The translations under genes were made by a program, and so were the position numbers. From assembly GCF_008386695.1 (NCBI RefSeq), contig NZ_VUOC01000002.1, positions 1,232,481 to 1,296,480 of the forward strand: DNA of 64,000 bases, given 5' to 3'. This DNA comes from Chitinophaga agrisoli (GTDB taxonomy: Bacteria > Bacteroidota > Bacteroidia > Chitinophagales > Chitinophagaceae). Each line of letters opens with the position of its first letter. The first letter of the stretch is position 1. The notes below the pieces were generated by a model. It was not told the DNA's origin. It did no database searches and worked only from the letters and a program-made list of their open reading frames with translations. Shown one piece after another: positions 17,121 to 24,923 of the stretch.

Positions 17121-18125
17121 TTATACCGCCAGCCATATGGCGTCCATAAACCATTTCCGGTGATCAAAGAACTGGCCGGCCGGTTTAAAGGAGGCGTCAG
17201 CGGCTAATTGGTCCATTTGCGATACCGTATACTTTTGGGAGATCTCCATAAAAATGTGCTCATCTTTGGCAAAACGGATGATCTCTTGCCCATTGATCTC
17301 CACTTCCTGGTCTGTACGGCTTACCAGGTAGCTTTTACAGCTGCCTGTTTCCGGGTCGTAGGTAGGATAATGCTCAAACGCGCTCAGGTCAAAATTGGCG
17401 TGCAGCTCCCGGTTAATGCGCCTTAACAGGTTCAGGTTAAATTTCCGGGTAATGCCCTCCCGGTCGTTATAGGCCGCCAGTATCGTCTTTGGATGTTTCT
17501 TCAGGTCTATACCTATCAGTGCCATATCCCCCGGCTGTAAATGCTCCCGCAGCTCCTGGCAGAACAGGGCCGTATCATGCACCGTCATATTCCCCAGGGT
17601 AGAGCCCAGGAACAAGACTACTTTGCGGTTATTGGAAAGCCGGGCCGCCTGCCGTAGCATATCAAAATATTCCCCGTTCAGGCCAGTCATGCGTAAACCC
17701 GGTAATGTTGCGGGCAGCGTTTCTTCCAGCTGGGAGATCACATTCCGGGAAATATCTATCGGCATATACGTAAAGTCAGCGCCTTGTTGCAGCAGGTGTT
17801 GTAACAGAAAGCCGGATTTTGTAGCATCGCCCGCGCCCAGCTCAATCAGATCAAAACTACCTCCGGGATGCGCAAGCGCACTCGCCAGCGCCGCCGTTTG
17901 CCGCATAAAGATCTCCAGCTCGCAGGCAAACGGATAATAATCCTCACATTCCATGATATCCTGGAACAGCTTATCCCCCGCGGCGTCATAGAAATATTTG
18001 GATTGCAGGTATTTAGATGTTGCGCGTAAACCGGTGATCACATCCCGGTAAAATTTTGTGTTGATCTGGGTGGTTGCGCACACTTCCGTTGGCGCTATTA
18101 TCCTTTGTTGACTTTTCATGTTCAA
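17121..18125 (-). CDS. egtD: L-histidine N-alpha-methyltransferase EgtD
   Basis: A 334-residue SAM-dependent methyltransferase of the EgtD family, which trimethylates histidine to hercynine in ergothioneine synthesis. Visible features are YFYDAAGDKLFQDIMECEDYYPFACE at 44-69, the SAM-binding ELGAGDATKS near 94-103, VLFLGSTLGNM near 168, and the C-terminal EISQKYTVSQMDQLA. Length is right and the frame is open throughout. Immediately upstream lies only the 3' remnant of egtB, so the next pathway step is not encoded here. It may still make hercynine, or rely on an egtB elsewhere. Confidence 0.9.
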   Translation of the reverse strand: MNMKSQQRIIAPTEVCATTQINTKFYRDVITGLRATSKYLQSKYFYDAAGDKLFQDIMECEDYYPFACELEIFMRQTAALASALAHPGGSFDLIELGAGDATKSGFLLQHLLQQGADFTYMPIDISRNVISQLEETLPATLPGLRMTGLNGEYFDMLRQAARLSNNRKVVLFLGSTLGNMTVHDTALFCQELREHLQPGDMALIGIDLKKHPKTILAAYNDREGITRKFNLNLLRRINRELHANFDLSAFEHYPTYDPETGSCKSYLVSRTDQEVEINGQEIIRFAKDEHIFMEISQKYTVSQMDQLAADASFKPAGQFFDHRKWFMDAIWLAV

Positions 18126-18146
18126 AACCTGTTTTATATAAGGGTA

Positions 18147-18445
18147 CTATTTTGCCAGCCGGATACCGGTAAACTGCCATCTCAGCTCAGGCTGAAAGAA
18201 GTTCCGGTAGCTGATCCGGCTATGACCGGGAGATGTTACTTCAGAAGCCCCTCTCAGTACCTGCTGACTTACCATAAATTTGCCGTTGTACTCTCCAGCG
18301 CACCGGGCGCTTTACTAAAGCCCGGATAAGGCAGGTAGGCGCTTTCTGTCCACTCCCACCGCTGGCCCCAGTGTAGCTGCGGGGCAGCTACTTCCCACTC
18401 CGCCTCCGTAGGCAACCGCATACCTCTCTCCCACCGTTTGATCAT
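18147..18445 (-). pseudogene. egtB: Remnant of egtB (3' end, frameshifted)
   Basis: The minus strand encodes the last part of EgtB, the iron-dependent hercynine sulfoxide synthase. One frame gives [19 protein letters not shown] and [21 protein letters not shown], then runs into a stop. The next frame continues [23 protein letters not shown] and [12 protein letters not shown] to a TAG at 18147. The switch falls at about 18289-18297, where loss of one G from a GGG run explains it. The N-terminal two thirds, including the DinB-like region and iron-binding histidines, are absent. It stops 21 nt before egtD, so it was an egtB-egtD operon. Confidence 0.88.
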
Positions 18446-18485
18446 CTGTCATAAAAAAACATTTTCCTATTTAGACGGATAAACA

Positions 18486-18540
18486 GCACAACCCTGACAA
18501 AGCAGCCGCCTCCGGAGCCGCCGCCTTGCCACGGTTGTGC
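18486..18540 (-). terminator. Inverted repeat after the first alpha/beta hydrolase
   Basis: GCACAACC at 18486-18493 and GGTTGTGC at 18533-18540 are perfect complements around a GC-rich 39-nt interior that contains CTCCGGAG. It lies just past the stop codon of the hydrolase at 18555, so it could serve as a terminator; the large loop makes this uncertain. Confidence 0.3.
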
Positions 18541-18554
18541 ACTTGAACTGCTAT

Positions 18555-19424
18555 TTATTCAGGTAATTTCTCCAGGAAGCTGCGGATGGCAGCGCCTATT
18601 TCGCGTACATGCGTTTCCAGGGCAAAATGACCTGTATCGAAGAAGGTGACGGTTGCATTCTTTATATCCCGTTTAAAGGCCTCTGCGCCGGCAGGCAGGA
18701 AAAACGGATCTTTATTGCCCCATGCGGCCAGGAAAGCAGGTTGCTTATCCCTGAAATAAGCCTGGAAAGTGGGATACAGGGCCACGTTAGAGGCATAGTC
18801 CTTAAACAGGTCCAGCTGGATATCTACATTACCGGGCCTATCCAGGAAGTGTTGATCCAGCGTATAGGATTCCGGGGCCACCAGGCTGGTATCGCTTACC
18901 CCATGCTCATACTGCCAGCGGGTAGTTTCTTCGGTAGCCATCATCTTTAATGCATTACGGTTCTCTGCGGATGGGTCGTTCCAGTATTTCTGGATGGGAT
19001 TCCAGCCATCGCTCAGGCCTTCCACATAGGCATTACCATTCTGTGATATGATGCCGGTGATCTTTTCCGGGTTGGCAACAGCCAGGCGAAAACCTACCGG
19101 AGCGCCATAGTCAAATACATAAATGGCGAAACGTTTCAGGCCCAGCTGATCGATAAAACCCTGCATAATGCCGGCCAGGTTATCAAAAGTATATTTAAAT
19201 GTTTCGTAAGCCGGTGCATCCGAATAACCAAATCCCGGAAGGTCCGGTGCGATCACATGATACTGGTCATTTAACAACGGTATCAGGTTCCTGAACATGT
19301 GTGATGAGGTGGGATAACCATGCAGTAACAACACGACGGGAGCGCCTGCCGGCCCTGATTCGCGATAAAAGATCTTTACGCCGTTTACCTTAATGTCACG
19401 GTAGTTTACAGATTGCGCGTTCAT
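18555..19424 (-). CDS. Alpha/beta hydrolase, haloalkane dehalogenase-like
   Basis: A 289-residue alpha/beta hydrolase. The oxyanion motif HGYPTSSHMF begins at His35, the nucleophile elbow is VFDYGAPVG with Asp105, and the catalytic His is in DTGHFALE near 263. An Asp nucleophile places it with dehalogenases and epoxide hydrolases rather than Ser esterases. The related gene just upstream (19503) has lost this residue. Site A of the shared TetR operator (19465-19482) lies 40 nt upstream, so expression is probably repressed by one or both TetR proteins encoded at 20474 and 21305. The natural substrate is unknown. Confidence 0.88.
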   Translation of the reverse strand: MNAQSVNYRDIKVNGVKIFYRESGPAGAPVVLLLHGYPTSSHMFRNLIPLLNDQYHVIAPDLPGFGYSDAPAYETFKYTFDNLAGIMQGFIDQLGLKRFAIYVFDYGAPVGFRLAVANPEKITGIISQNGNAYVEGLSDGWNPIQKYWNDPSAENRNALKMMATEETTRWQYEHGVSDTSLVAPESYTLDQHFLDRPGNVDIQLDLFKDYASNVALYPTFQAYFRDKQPAFLAAWGNKDPFFLPAGAEAFKRDIKNATVTFFDTGHFALETHVREIGAAIRSFLEKLPE

Positions 19425-19464
19425 AATTTTTTGCTTTTTTAATGATCAATAATTGAACTCTCGA

Positions 19465-19482
19465 AAACAGACAAGTTGGTTT
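19465..19482. promoter_or_regulatory. TetR operator, site A
   Basis: Sequence AAACAGACAAGTTGGTTT, a degenerate copy (two changes in the second half-site) of the palindrome found at sites C and D. It lies 40 nt before the hydrolase ATG at 19424. On the minus strand the TTG inside it sits 20 nt before a TATT sequence, the same geometry as at C and D. Confidence 0.7.
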
Positions 19483-19502
19483 AAGTAAGTAGCAAAAAGA
19501 AA

Positions 19503-20369
19503 TCAGCGGCCGTTTACGAATTTCCGGATTTTTTCTGCTATTTCAGTATGGTATTCTTCCAACGCCAGATGGCTGGTATTAAAGGCATGGAGCTCAGCGC
19601 CGGGCACATCCTTTTTGATGGCTTCCGCGGCAGATAGGGGAAAGAAAACATCATTTTTGCCCCATACCAGTAATATGCGCGGTTGCTGGGTTTTCAGAAA
19701 TTGCTGCCAGGCAGGATATTCCGCCAGGTTGCTGCCGTAATTGTACAGCAGGTCCAGCTGTATTTCCTGCTGTCCGGGACGGTTCAGGTAGTAAAAAGAA
19801 TTGTTATAGCCGTCTGGATTGATCCTGGAGGCATCCTCTGCCCCGCTGAGGTAAAATAGCTTGATACCATCCAGTGTAGTTAATAAGGGGCGTACCAGTT
19901 GCTCTGTTTCTTCGTTGCGGTTCTTCAGGTACGGCTCTGCCGCCTGCATGGCTGGCCCTAATCCTTCAAAATAGGCGTTGGAGTTCTGGAGGATCAACGA
20001 GGCAAACAGCGCTGGCTGGCGCACCGCAATCCTGAAGCCCACTGGCCCCCCGTATCCGATGGCGTACAGATGCGGCTTTACAAGACCCAGCTGGCTGATG
20101 AATTTCTCTATTGTTACTGACAGGTTATGAAAAGTATACTCATATTCCTGCCGGCTGGGAATATCGCTGTTGCCAAAGCCGGGGAAGTCCGGCGCTACGA
20201 GATAAAAATCGTCTTTCAGGTCATTCATGAGTTCCTGGAAGGCGCTGGAAGAAGAGGGTACGCCGTTTAGGAGAATGAGGTGCGGCTTGGTCCGGTCTCC
20301 TGTCTCCCGGTAAAAAATGTTGATCCCATCAACATGCTGCTGCTTGTAATGCATGGTTTGTTTTTTCAT
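19503..20369 (-). CDS. Alpha/beta hydrolase paralogue lacking its nucleophile
   Basis: A 288-residue paralogue of the gene at 18555, alignable end to end. Asp105, the nucleophile of that paralogue, is Gly105 here (AIGYGGPVG), and the oxyanion His35 is Asn35 (LNGVPSSS). The C-terminal His is still there (NTSHLALEE). The change is real in the DNA, read as GGA in frame, with no frameshift. It is therefore a likely pseudoenzyme or has a different chemistry. Operator site B at 20440-20457 lies 70 nt upstream. The neighbours are the active-looking paralogue and the TetR1 gene on the same strand. Confidence 0.85.
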   Translation of the reverse strand: MKKQTMHYKQQHVDGINIFYRETGDRTKPHLILLNGVPSSSSAFQELMNDLKDDFYLVAPDFPGFGNSDIPSRQEYEYTFHNLSVTIEKFISQLGLVKPHLYAIGYGGPVGFRIAVRQPALFASLILQNSNAYFEGLGPAMQAAEPYLKNRNEETEQLVRPLLTTLDGIKLFYLSGAEDASRINPDGYNNSFYYLNRPGQQEIQLDLLYNYGSNLAEYPAWQQFLKTQQPRILLVWGKNDVFFPLSAAEAIKKDVPGAELHAFNTSHLALEEYHTEIAEKIRKFVNGR

Positions 20370-20439
20370 TGTTGCAGATATTATATAGTGGTGCTTACTC
20401 CGTGCTGGCTATCTGTTCTATCTATATTGTTCACTTAAT

Positions 20440-20457
20440 AAACAGACAGGTTGGTTT
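20440..20457. promoter_or_regulatory. TetR operator, site B
   Basis: Sequence AAACAGACAGGTTGGTTT, one base different from site A. It lies 70 nt before the ATG at 20369. A TATA sequence follows 20 nt beyond the CTG on the minus strand, keeping the -33/-7 geometry of the other sites. Confidence 0.68.
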
Positions 20458-20473
20458 TTTACAAGATCAAAAA

Positions 20474-21013
20474 TCAGATCAGCTTTTTTACGATATCCCG
20501 CGCCCTCACAATAGGCCAGGTATCGCTGTGTACCTTGTTCCCGATCAGGGCGCCTTCGAATAAGGTATAGATCTCATCGGCCAGCCGCTCTTTATGGATG
20601 GGTTGCAGTATTTCCGCAAACAGCTGTCTTACGGTATCCTTTTGGTATTTGACCTGCTCCCGTATGCGCACCGCATCTTCCGGCAGCTCATATACGATGT
20701 TCAGGAAATTGCATCCAAAGAAATCCTTTTGCTGTACCAGCCCCTCCAGGTAATCAAATATGGCCACTACTTTATCCCGGGGCTCATTTACCTCATCGGC
20801 TGCCGCCTTAAGGGCCGCATGGGTCTTTGCCCCGGTTTCCTCCAGGTATGCCATCAGTAGGTCTTCTTTTGATTTGAAGTAATGGTACAGTGAAGATTTT
20901 GCGATGCCAGCTTCGTCCACTATCTGGTTAATGCCTGTGTTGCTGTAGCCCTGTCTGTAGAACAAACGGGTAGCAGTGCCCACAATTACCTCTCTGATCG
21001 ATTTCTTTTTCAT
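20474..21013 (-). CDS. TetR family transcriptional regulator (TetR1)
   Basis: A 179-residue repressor. The N-terminal DNA-binding domain shows IREVIVGTATRLFYRQGYSNTGINQIVDEAGIAKSSLYHYFKSKEDLL, the canonical TetR helix-turn-helix. The C-terminal ligand domain is closest to the second TetR at 21305, sharing FLNIVYELPEDAVRIREQVKYQKD and LYTLFEGALIGNKVHSD. A perfect palindrome (site C) overlaps its own -33 region, so autorepression is likely. The -7 element TACCTTTG ends 4 nt before the ATG. It probably also controls the two hydrolases downstream. Confidence 0.92.
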   Translation of the reverse strand: MKKKSIREVIVGTATRLFYRQGYSNTGINQIVDEAGIAKSSLYHYFKSKEDLLMAYLEETGAKTHAALKAAADEVNEPRDKVVAIFDYLEGLVQQKDFFGCNFLNIVYELPEDAVRIREQVKYQKDTVRQLFAEILQPIHKERLADEIYTLFEGALIGNKVHSDTWPIVRARDIVKKLI

Positions 21014-21017
21014 GTGT

Positions 21018-21025
21018 CAAAGGTA
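21018..21025 (-). promoter_or_regulatory. -7 element of TetR1, 4 nt from ATG
   Basis: TACCTTTG on the minus strand, followed by 4 nt and the ATG. The TTG within the site C palindrome is 21 nt upstream and fits the -33 position. Confidence 0.6.
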
Positions 21026-21039
21026 TAGAAATATTTCCA

Positions 21040-21057
21040 AAACAGACAAGTCTGTTT
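21040..21057. promoter_or_regulatory. TetR operator, site C (perfect palindrome)
   Basis: AAACAGAC-AA-GTCTGTTT is a perfect 8-bp inverted repeat around 2 bp. It starts 27 nt upstream of TetR1 and covers the -33 element, which fits a repressor that blocks RNA polymerase. Confidence 0.8.
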
Positions 21058-21162
21058 TTAATTATTTTTAAAATAACGGGAAGAAAGAGGATAGCAGAAA
21101 TGGCGGGGGTATAAAGATCAGGTGGAGGTGTTTGTTAAGAAGACCGACAGCTGCGTTCTAAA

Positions 21163-21264
21163 CTAATGTTGATGGATGCGTTCTAATAAAACGCGGCTGA
21201 TAATCGCCACAAACGGCATGATCACGGCGGCTTTGACAATACTGCATCCGCTGAAGAGCGAACG
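21163..21264 (-). other. Possible tail of a decayed membrane-protein gene
   Basis: Between the two TetR genes, the minus strand has an open stretch of 33 codons ending in TAG at 21163, rich in hydrophobic residues (VKAAVIMPFVAIISRVLLERIHQH), bounded upstream by an in-frame TAG and without a plausible start of its own. It resembles the end of a small membrane protein, but chance cannot be excluded. Confidence 0.25.
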
Positions 21265-21304
21265 CTAAAAAGCCAGGACGGTTAATGATGATGGTAATTG
21301 ATGC

Positions 21305-21844
21305 TTACAACAGCTTGTTAACAATATTACGTGCGGATCTGATGGGCCATACATCATCATGTACTTTGTTACCTATCAAAGCCCCTTCAAATAGCGTATA
21401 CAGCTCGTCGGCCATGGCTTCTTTCTGAACGGGTTTCAGAATGCGGGCAAACAGGTTCCTTACATTGTCTTTTTGTTTCTTGATCTGTTTCCTTACCCGG
21501 ACCGCTTCCTTGGGCATTTCGGAAACTATATTAAGGAAATTACAGCCGTAATACTCTTTCTGCTGCACCAGATCATCCAGGTAATCAAATACGGCCAGCA
21601 CCTTATCTTTGGGATCCTCGTGTTTATCCGCGGCTGCTTTCAGGGCGGCGTCCGTCTCTGCCCCTGTTTCCTCCAGGTATACCATCAACAGGTCTTCTTT
21701 AGACTTGAAATTCTGGTATAAAGAGGTTTTTGAAATGCCGGCTTCCTCAATGATCTGGTTAATGCCCGTTCCGTTGTATCCCTGTTTATAAAATAAACGT
21801 GTTGCTGTATCTATGATAGTCTGCCTGATCACATTCTTTTTCAT
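21305..21844 (-). CDS. TetR family transcriptional regulator (TetR2)
   Basis: A 179-residue paralogue of TetR1. I start at ATG 21844 (MKKNVIRQTIIDTATRLF) because it aligns with TetR1 and because TACTTTTG sits 4 nt before it; an in-frame upstream start at 21862 would lie beyond that promoter. The helix-turn-helix region IIEEAGISKTSLYQNFKSKEDLL and the C-terminal LFEGALIGNKVHDDVWPI match TetR1. Operator site D overlaps the -33 region, so autorepression is likely. Identical operators at both TetR genes suggest cross-regulation, either by heterologous binding or as heterodimers (inference). Confidence 0.9.
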   Translation of the reverse strand: MKKNVIRQTIIDTATRLFYKQGYNGTGINQIIEEAGISKTSLYQNFKSKEDLLMVYLEETGAETDAALKAAADKHEDPKDKVLAVFDYLDDLVQQKEYYGCNFLNIVSEMPKEAVRVRKQIKKQKDNVRNLFARILKPVQKEAMADELYTLFEGALIGNKVHDDVWPIRSARNIVNKLL

Positions 21845-21848
21845 GATG

Positions 21849-21856
21849 CAAAAGTA
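21849..21856 (-). promoter_or_regulatory. -7 element of TetR2, 4 nt from ATG
   Basis: TACTTTTG on the minus strand, followed by 4 nt and the ATG at 21844. The TTG inside site D lies 20 nt upstream at the -33 position. Confidence 0.6.
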
Positions 21857-21869
21857 TGGCAATAATTGG

Positions 21870-21887
21870 AAACAGACAAGTCTGTTT
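21870..21887. promoter_or_regulatory. TetR operator, site D (perfect palindrome)
   Basis: The same 18-bp palindrome as site C, base for base, beginning 26 nt upstream of TetR2 and overlapping its -33 element. Confidence 0.8.
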
Positions 21888-22013
21888 GGAATGATGTCTC
21901 TCCCGGTGGCAACGGGCTGTGGCAGGTCATCTTTAGAGCAGCCGGCTGGAGCGTTCAGAAGATAGTGGTTTTTAATACATAGCGGGATACATCAATAAAA
22001 GCCAGGTATTATT

Positions 22014-22265
22014 TTAATCCTTTTTATGTGGCTTATGCTCCGCTTTTTTATGTGTGGAATCTGCCTTTGTTTTCTCCTCCTCTTTCATGGTCCGGTCTAC
22101 ATCCGGTTTGGTCATGGGCAATTCTGTGGGGGGCTTACTTTTTTTGGGGGCCTTCTTATACTTTCTTTCCTTTTGTTCCTTTTGTGGCTTTTCTACGTTT
22201 TGCGCATAGGCGCTTATGGAAAAAGCAAGCATAGCTGCCAGCAGGCCGGTGGAGATCTTTTTCAT
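22014..22265 (-). CDS. Small exported lysine-rich protein
   Basis: An 83-residue hypothetical protein with a clear signal peptide (MKKISTGLLAAMLAFSISAYA, cleavage before QNVEK). The mature part is low-complexity and highly charged, dominated by Lys, Glu, Pro and Asp (KYKKAPKKSKPP, MKEEEKTKADSTHKKAEHKPHKK). I recognise no domain; such tails are usually disordered. It stands alone between TetR2 and the S9 peptidase region. Confidence 0.7.
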   Translation of the reverse strand: MKKISTGLLAAMLAFSISAYAQNVEKPQKEQKERKYKKAPKKSKPPTELPMTKPDVDRTMKEEEKTKADSTHKKAEHKPHKKD

Positions 22266-22344
22266 GATTGGGGTTTGTAAGACTAAGATACGCCCTTTTT
22301 ACGGCAGAGCGATCATCCGGCAGCCCGGGGCTTTGCCTATTAGC

Positions 22345-22491
22345 TTATTCCACCCAAATGATACTATCATCACCTAAAACAGGTTCACCAACTGATACTA
22401 TATTACCAATAATGGCTATTCCAACCTTTAACGAACCTAAAGCGAAGGAAAAGGCAAGGTAAAGCTTTAGCAAAATGGGGTAAAATAACAT
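22345..22491 (-). CDS. Doubtful AT-rich small ORF of 48 codons
   Basis: The only open reading of note in the 300-nt gap 22266-22565 on this strand. It begins MLFYPILLKLYLAFSFALGS and ends GDDSIIWVE. Codons are much more AT-rich than in neighbours (many TTA, ATA, ATT), which could mean a foreign remnant or simply non-coding DNA. An open frame of similar length exists on the opposite strand, and no family is recognised. I list it as doubtful. Confidence 0.18.
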   Translation of the reverse strand: MLFYPILLKLYLAFSFALGSLKVGIAIIGNIVSVGEPVLGDDSIIWVE

Positions 22492-22495
22492 TAGA

Positions 22496-22537
22496 AAGGG
22501 CCGGTTTGAAAGTGACAGCACTTTCAGACCGGCCCTT
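22496..22537 (-). terminator. 19-bp hairpin terminator after the S9 peptidase
   Basis: A 19-nt arm (22496-22514) pairs with 22519-22537 with one G-U wobble and a 4-nt ACAG loop. It lies 28 nt beyond the S9 peptidase stop codon. Confidence 0.8.
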
Positions 22538-22565
22538 GCGGTACTCTAAATTTAACGTATTTTCT

Positions 22566-24923
22566 CTACTCCCTGCCAGGCATATTACGCGGGTCTGCCT
22601 TGGCCTTCAGCTCATATTCTTTGGGCGGCTCCGCAGATAATAGGTTGCGCACAAAATAATCCCAGCGGCGGCGCATCATATACGGGCCAAAAGCGCCGTA
22701 ACCGTGCGGGCTGTTGGGGAATATCACCAGGTCATAGTCCTTATTGGCTTTTTCCAGCGCTTCCACTACCAGCAGGGTATTGTAAGGCGGCACATTGTTA
22801 TCCATCATCCCGTGGGCCAGCATCAGCTTACCTTTGAGGTTCTTTGCGTAGTTCTGGTTGGCCTGGGCGGCATAATCGGAGTTGGCTACCAGCCCGTTAT
22901 AACGCTCGCCCCAGTCATCCTCATAATTGCGGTTTTCATGGTTACCAGATTCAGAGATCCCTACTTTAAAGAAGTCCGGGTAGCGGAACATCGCCGCCGC
23001 CGTGGCAAAACCGCCGCCGGAGTGGCCCCAGATACCAATACGGGTAGTATCCATATACTCATACTGTGCGGCCAGCTGGCGGATGCCGCCTATCTGGTCC
23101 GGCAGGGTGTTTTCTGCCATATTACCATAGCTCATATCATGGAAGCTTTTGGAGCGCAGCGGGTTGCTGGTGCCTTCCAGTATTACTACGATAAAGCCTA
23201 GCTCCGCCAGCGCCTGGTGATCGCCGCGGGAAGGGCTAAAGTACCAGTTACCGGCTATACTGCCGCCCTGCGGGCCGGGGTAGATATAGTCGATCACCGG
23301 GTATTTCTTTTGCGGATCCAGTTGCGTGGGTGTGAATAACATACCATAGATCTCTGTTTTGCCGTCATGCGCTTTTACGGAAAAAGGTTTGGGCGCTTTC
23401 CAGCCGGTAGCGGTCAGGCGGGACAGGTCCGCTTTTTCAAGGTTAACGGCCAGTTTGCCGCTCATGTTGCGCAGTACTGTCACCGGCGCTACATCCGGCT
23501 GAGAATACGTATCAATAAAGTAATCGCTGGCAGGGGCCAGGGATACCTGGTGAATACCTGCTTCCGGCGTTAACAGGGTAAGACCCTTGCCATCAAACCC
23601 GGTTTTATAGAAATGCGTGAAATAGGGATTGCCCGGCTCACGACCATTGGCCATAAAATACAGCTGGCGGTTCTTTTCATCTACCTTGATCACCTTCGTT
23701 ACTACCCAGTCGCCCTGGGTGATCTGGTTCTTCAGTTTACCGGTGGTAGCGTCAAATAAATAGAGGTGGCCCCAGTTATCGCGTTCGGAGTACCAGATAA
23801 TTTCGTTGGAGGCTTTGAGGTAACGCCAGTTAATAGCGCCCTGGCCGGACTCAAACTGGGTAGCCACGGTCTCTTCCAGTACCTCGCGTACAGCGCCGGT
23901 GCCGGCGTCCGCAATCCGCAGCTTTTCCTGCTTATGGTCGCGGGAGGTGGAGAGGAAGGCCAGCTGGGTATTATCATCGCTCCAGTCTACATCATCGAAG
24001 GTGCCGCTGCTGGATATATCATCGCTCAGGGAGGCGCGGTGCGGGTCCGGCGCTGCCTGTATATTGATCACTTTAGCGTTGTCCACGTCAATGATCACGC
24101 GGTGGATCATAGCAATTACGGAGTCGCCCGGTAAGGGGTATTTCCAGGCCTTTAAAGTAGGGGTACCTACGTTGGTGGTCACCAGGTACATTTCGCCTAC
24201 ATTACGCTGATCCTGTTTAAACGTGGCGATCTTACGGGAGTCGTGCGACCAGCGCAGTACCGGACGGTCGCTGCTGCTCCAGCCGGCATTGTCTGTGGCA
24301 TAGCCAAAGTCCTTAATACCGTCTGTAGTGAGCTGTGTTTCTTTACCGGAGCTTAGATCGCGCACCCACAGGTTATCTGCCTTAATAAAAGCAGCGCGTT
24401 TACCATCCGGGGATACTACGGCGTTACCGGTGGGTACAGGCCCTCTCCTGCCGCCTGGCCGTACGGCGTTACTGGCCATTACAGCCGTGCCGTTATCCTG
24501 GCTGCAGGCATAACTTTGAAGATCGCATTTCCATTGTTTGCCATCAGTATGGAAGATGATGGACTTACCATCCGCAGCAAAACTAAAGGACTGGAAGGGC
24601 AGCATAGCGGCGGTATACTGCTGGCCGGTAGCGGCAGATAGCGCCGTGGCCAGCTTCTGCTGGTCAAAAGCAGCAGCGCGGGTTCCCTTGGCGGGATTCA
24701 CCAGTATGAACTCGCTGCCCTGGGCAGTTAATACACGGTACCAGAAACGCCCGTCCGGCAGCCAGTTAGGCACAACGCCGTTATGATCCACCAGTGGCTC
24801 GGTGTTATAACTCAGCATGCGCTCCGCCTGTTCATAGTCTTTTACCGTTAATGCCTGGTGTTGTTGGGCATAGGTGGCCATCGTAGCAGCCAAAAATGCT
24901 GAAGTCAGTGAGAGTCTAATCAT
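22566..24923 (-). CDS. S9 family prolyl oligopeptidase (DPP-IV-like)
   Basis: An exported serine peptidase of about 785 residues. I place the start at ATG 24923 (MIRLSLTSAFLAATMATYA) because it begins a signal peptide; an in-frame start at 25046 would put a poor sequence before it. The N-terminal half is a DPP-IV-type beta-propeller (VVSPDGKRAAFIKADNLWVRDL, RWSHDSRKIATFKQDQRN). The C-terminal alpha/beta hydrolase has the nucleophile GHSGGG (Ser near 634), the acid in GMMDNNVPP (Asp near 705) and the base SPHGYG (His near 739). Members cleave dipeptides, often after proline, in the periplasm. Confidence 0.88.
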   Translation of the reverse strand: MIRLSLTSAFLAATMATYAQQHQALTVKDYEQAERMLSYNTEPLVDHNGVVPNWLPDGRFWYRVLTAQGSEFILVNPAKGTRAAAFDQQKLATALSAATGQQYTAAMLPFQSFSFAADGKSIIFHTDGKQWKCDLQSYACSQDNGTAVMASNAVRPGGRRGPVPTGNAVVSPDGKRAAFIKADNLWVRDLSSGKETQLTTDGIKDFGYATDNAGWSSSDRPVLRWSHDSRKIATFKQDQRNVGEMYLVTTNVGTPTLKAWKYPLPGDSVIAMIHRVIIDVDNAKVINIQAAPDPHRASLSDDISSSGTFDDVDWSDDNTQLAFLSTSRDHKQEKLRIADAGTGAVREVLEETVATQFESGQGAINWRYLKASNEIIWYSERDNWGHLYLFDATTGKLKNQITQGDWVVTKVIKVDEKNRQLYFMANGREPGNPYFTHFYKTGFDGKGLTLLTPEAGIHQVSLAPASDYFIDTYSQPDVAPVTVLRNMSGKLAVNLEKADLSRLTATGWKAPKPFSVKAHDGKTEIYGMLFTPTQLDPQKKYPVIDYIYPGPQGGSIAGNWYFSPSRGDHQALAELGFIVVILEGTSNPLRSKSFHDMSYGNMAENTLPDQIGGIRQLAAQYEYMDTTRIGIWGHSGGGFATAAAMFRYPDFFKVGISESGNHENRNYEDDWGERYNGLVANSDYAAQANQNYAKNLKGKLMLAHGMMDNNVPPYNTLLVVEALEKANKDYDLVIFPNSPHGYGAFGPYMMRRRWDYFVRNLLSAEPPKEYELKAKADPRNMPGRE

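Noticed and set aside
21870-22000. A plus-strand open frame upstream of TetR2 reading WNDVSPGGNGLWQVIF and RAAGWSVQKIVVFNT to a stop.
   Set aside because: It runs backward through the TetR2 operator and promoter and into TetR2 coding antisense, with no start or ribosome-binding site. Chance is the simpler reading.
22268-22462. A plus-strand open frame of 64 codons in the gap before the S9 peptidase.
   Set aside because: It starts inside the TetR2-to-peptidase gap without a promoter, has no recognisable family, and overlaps the opposite ORF at 22345-22491. Only the terminator in this gap is well supported.
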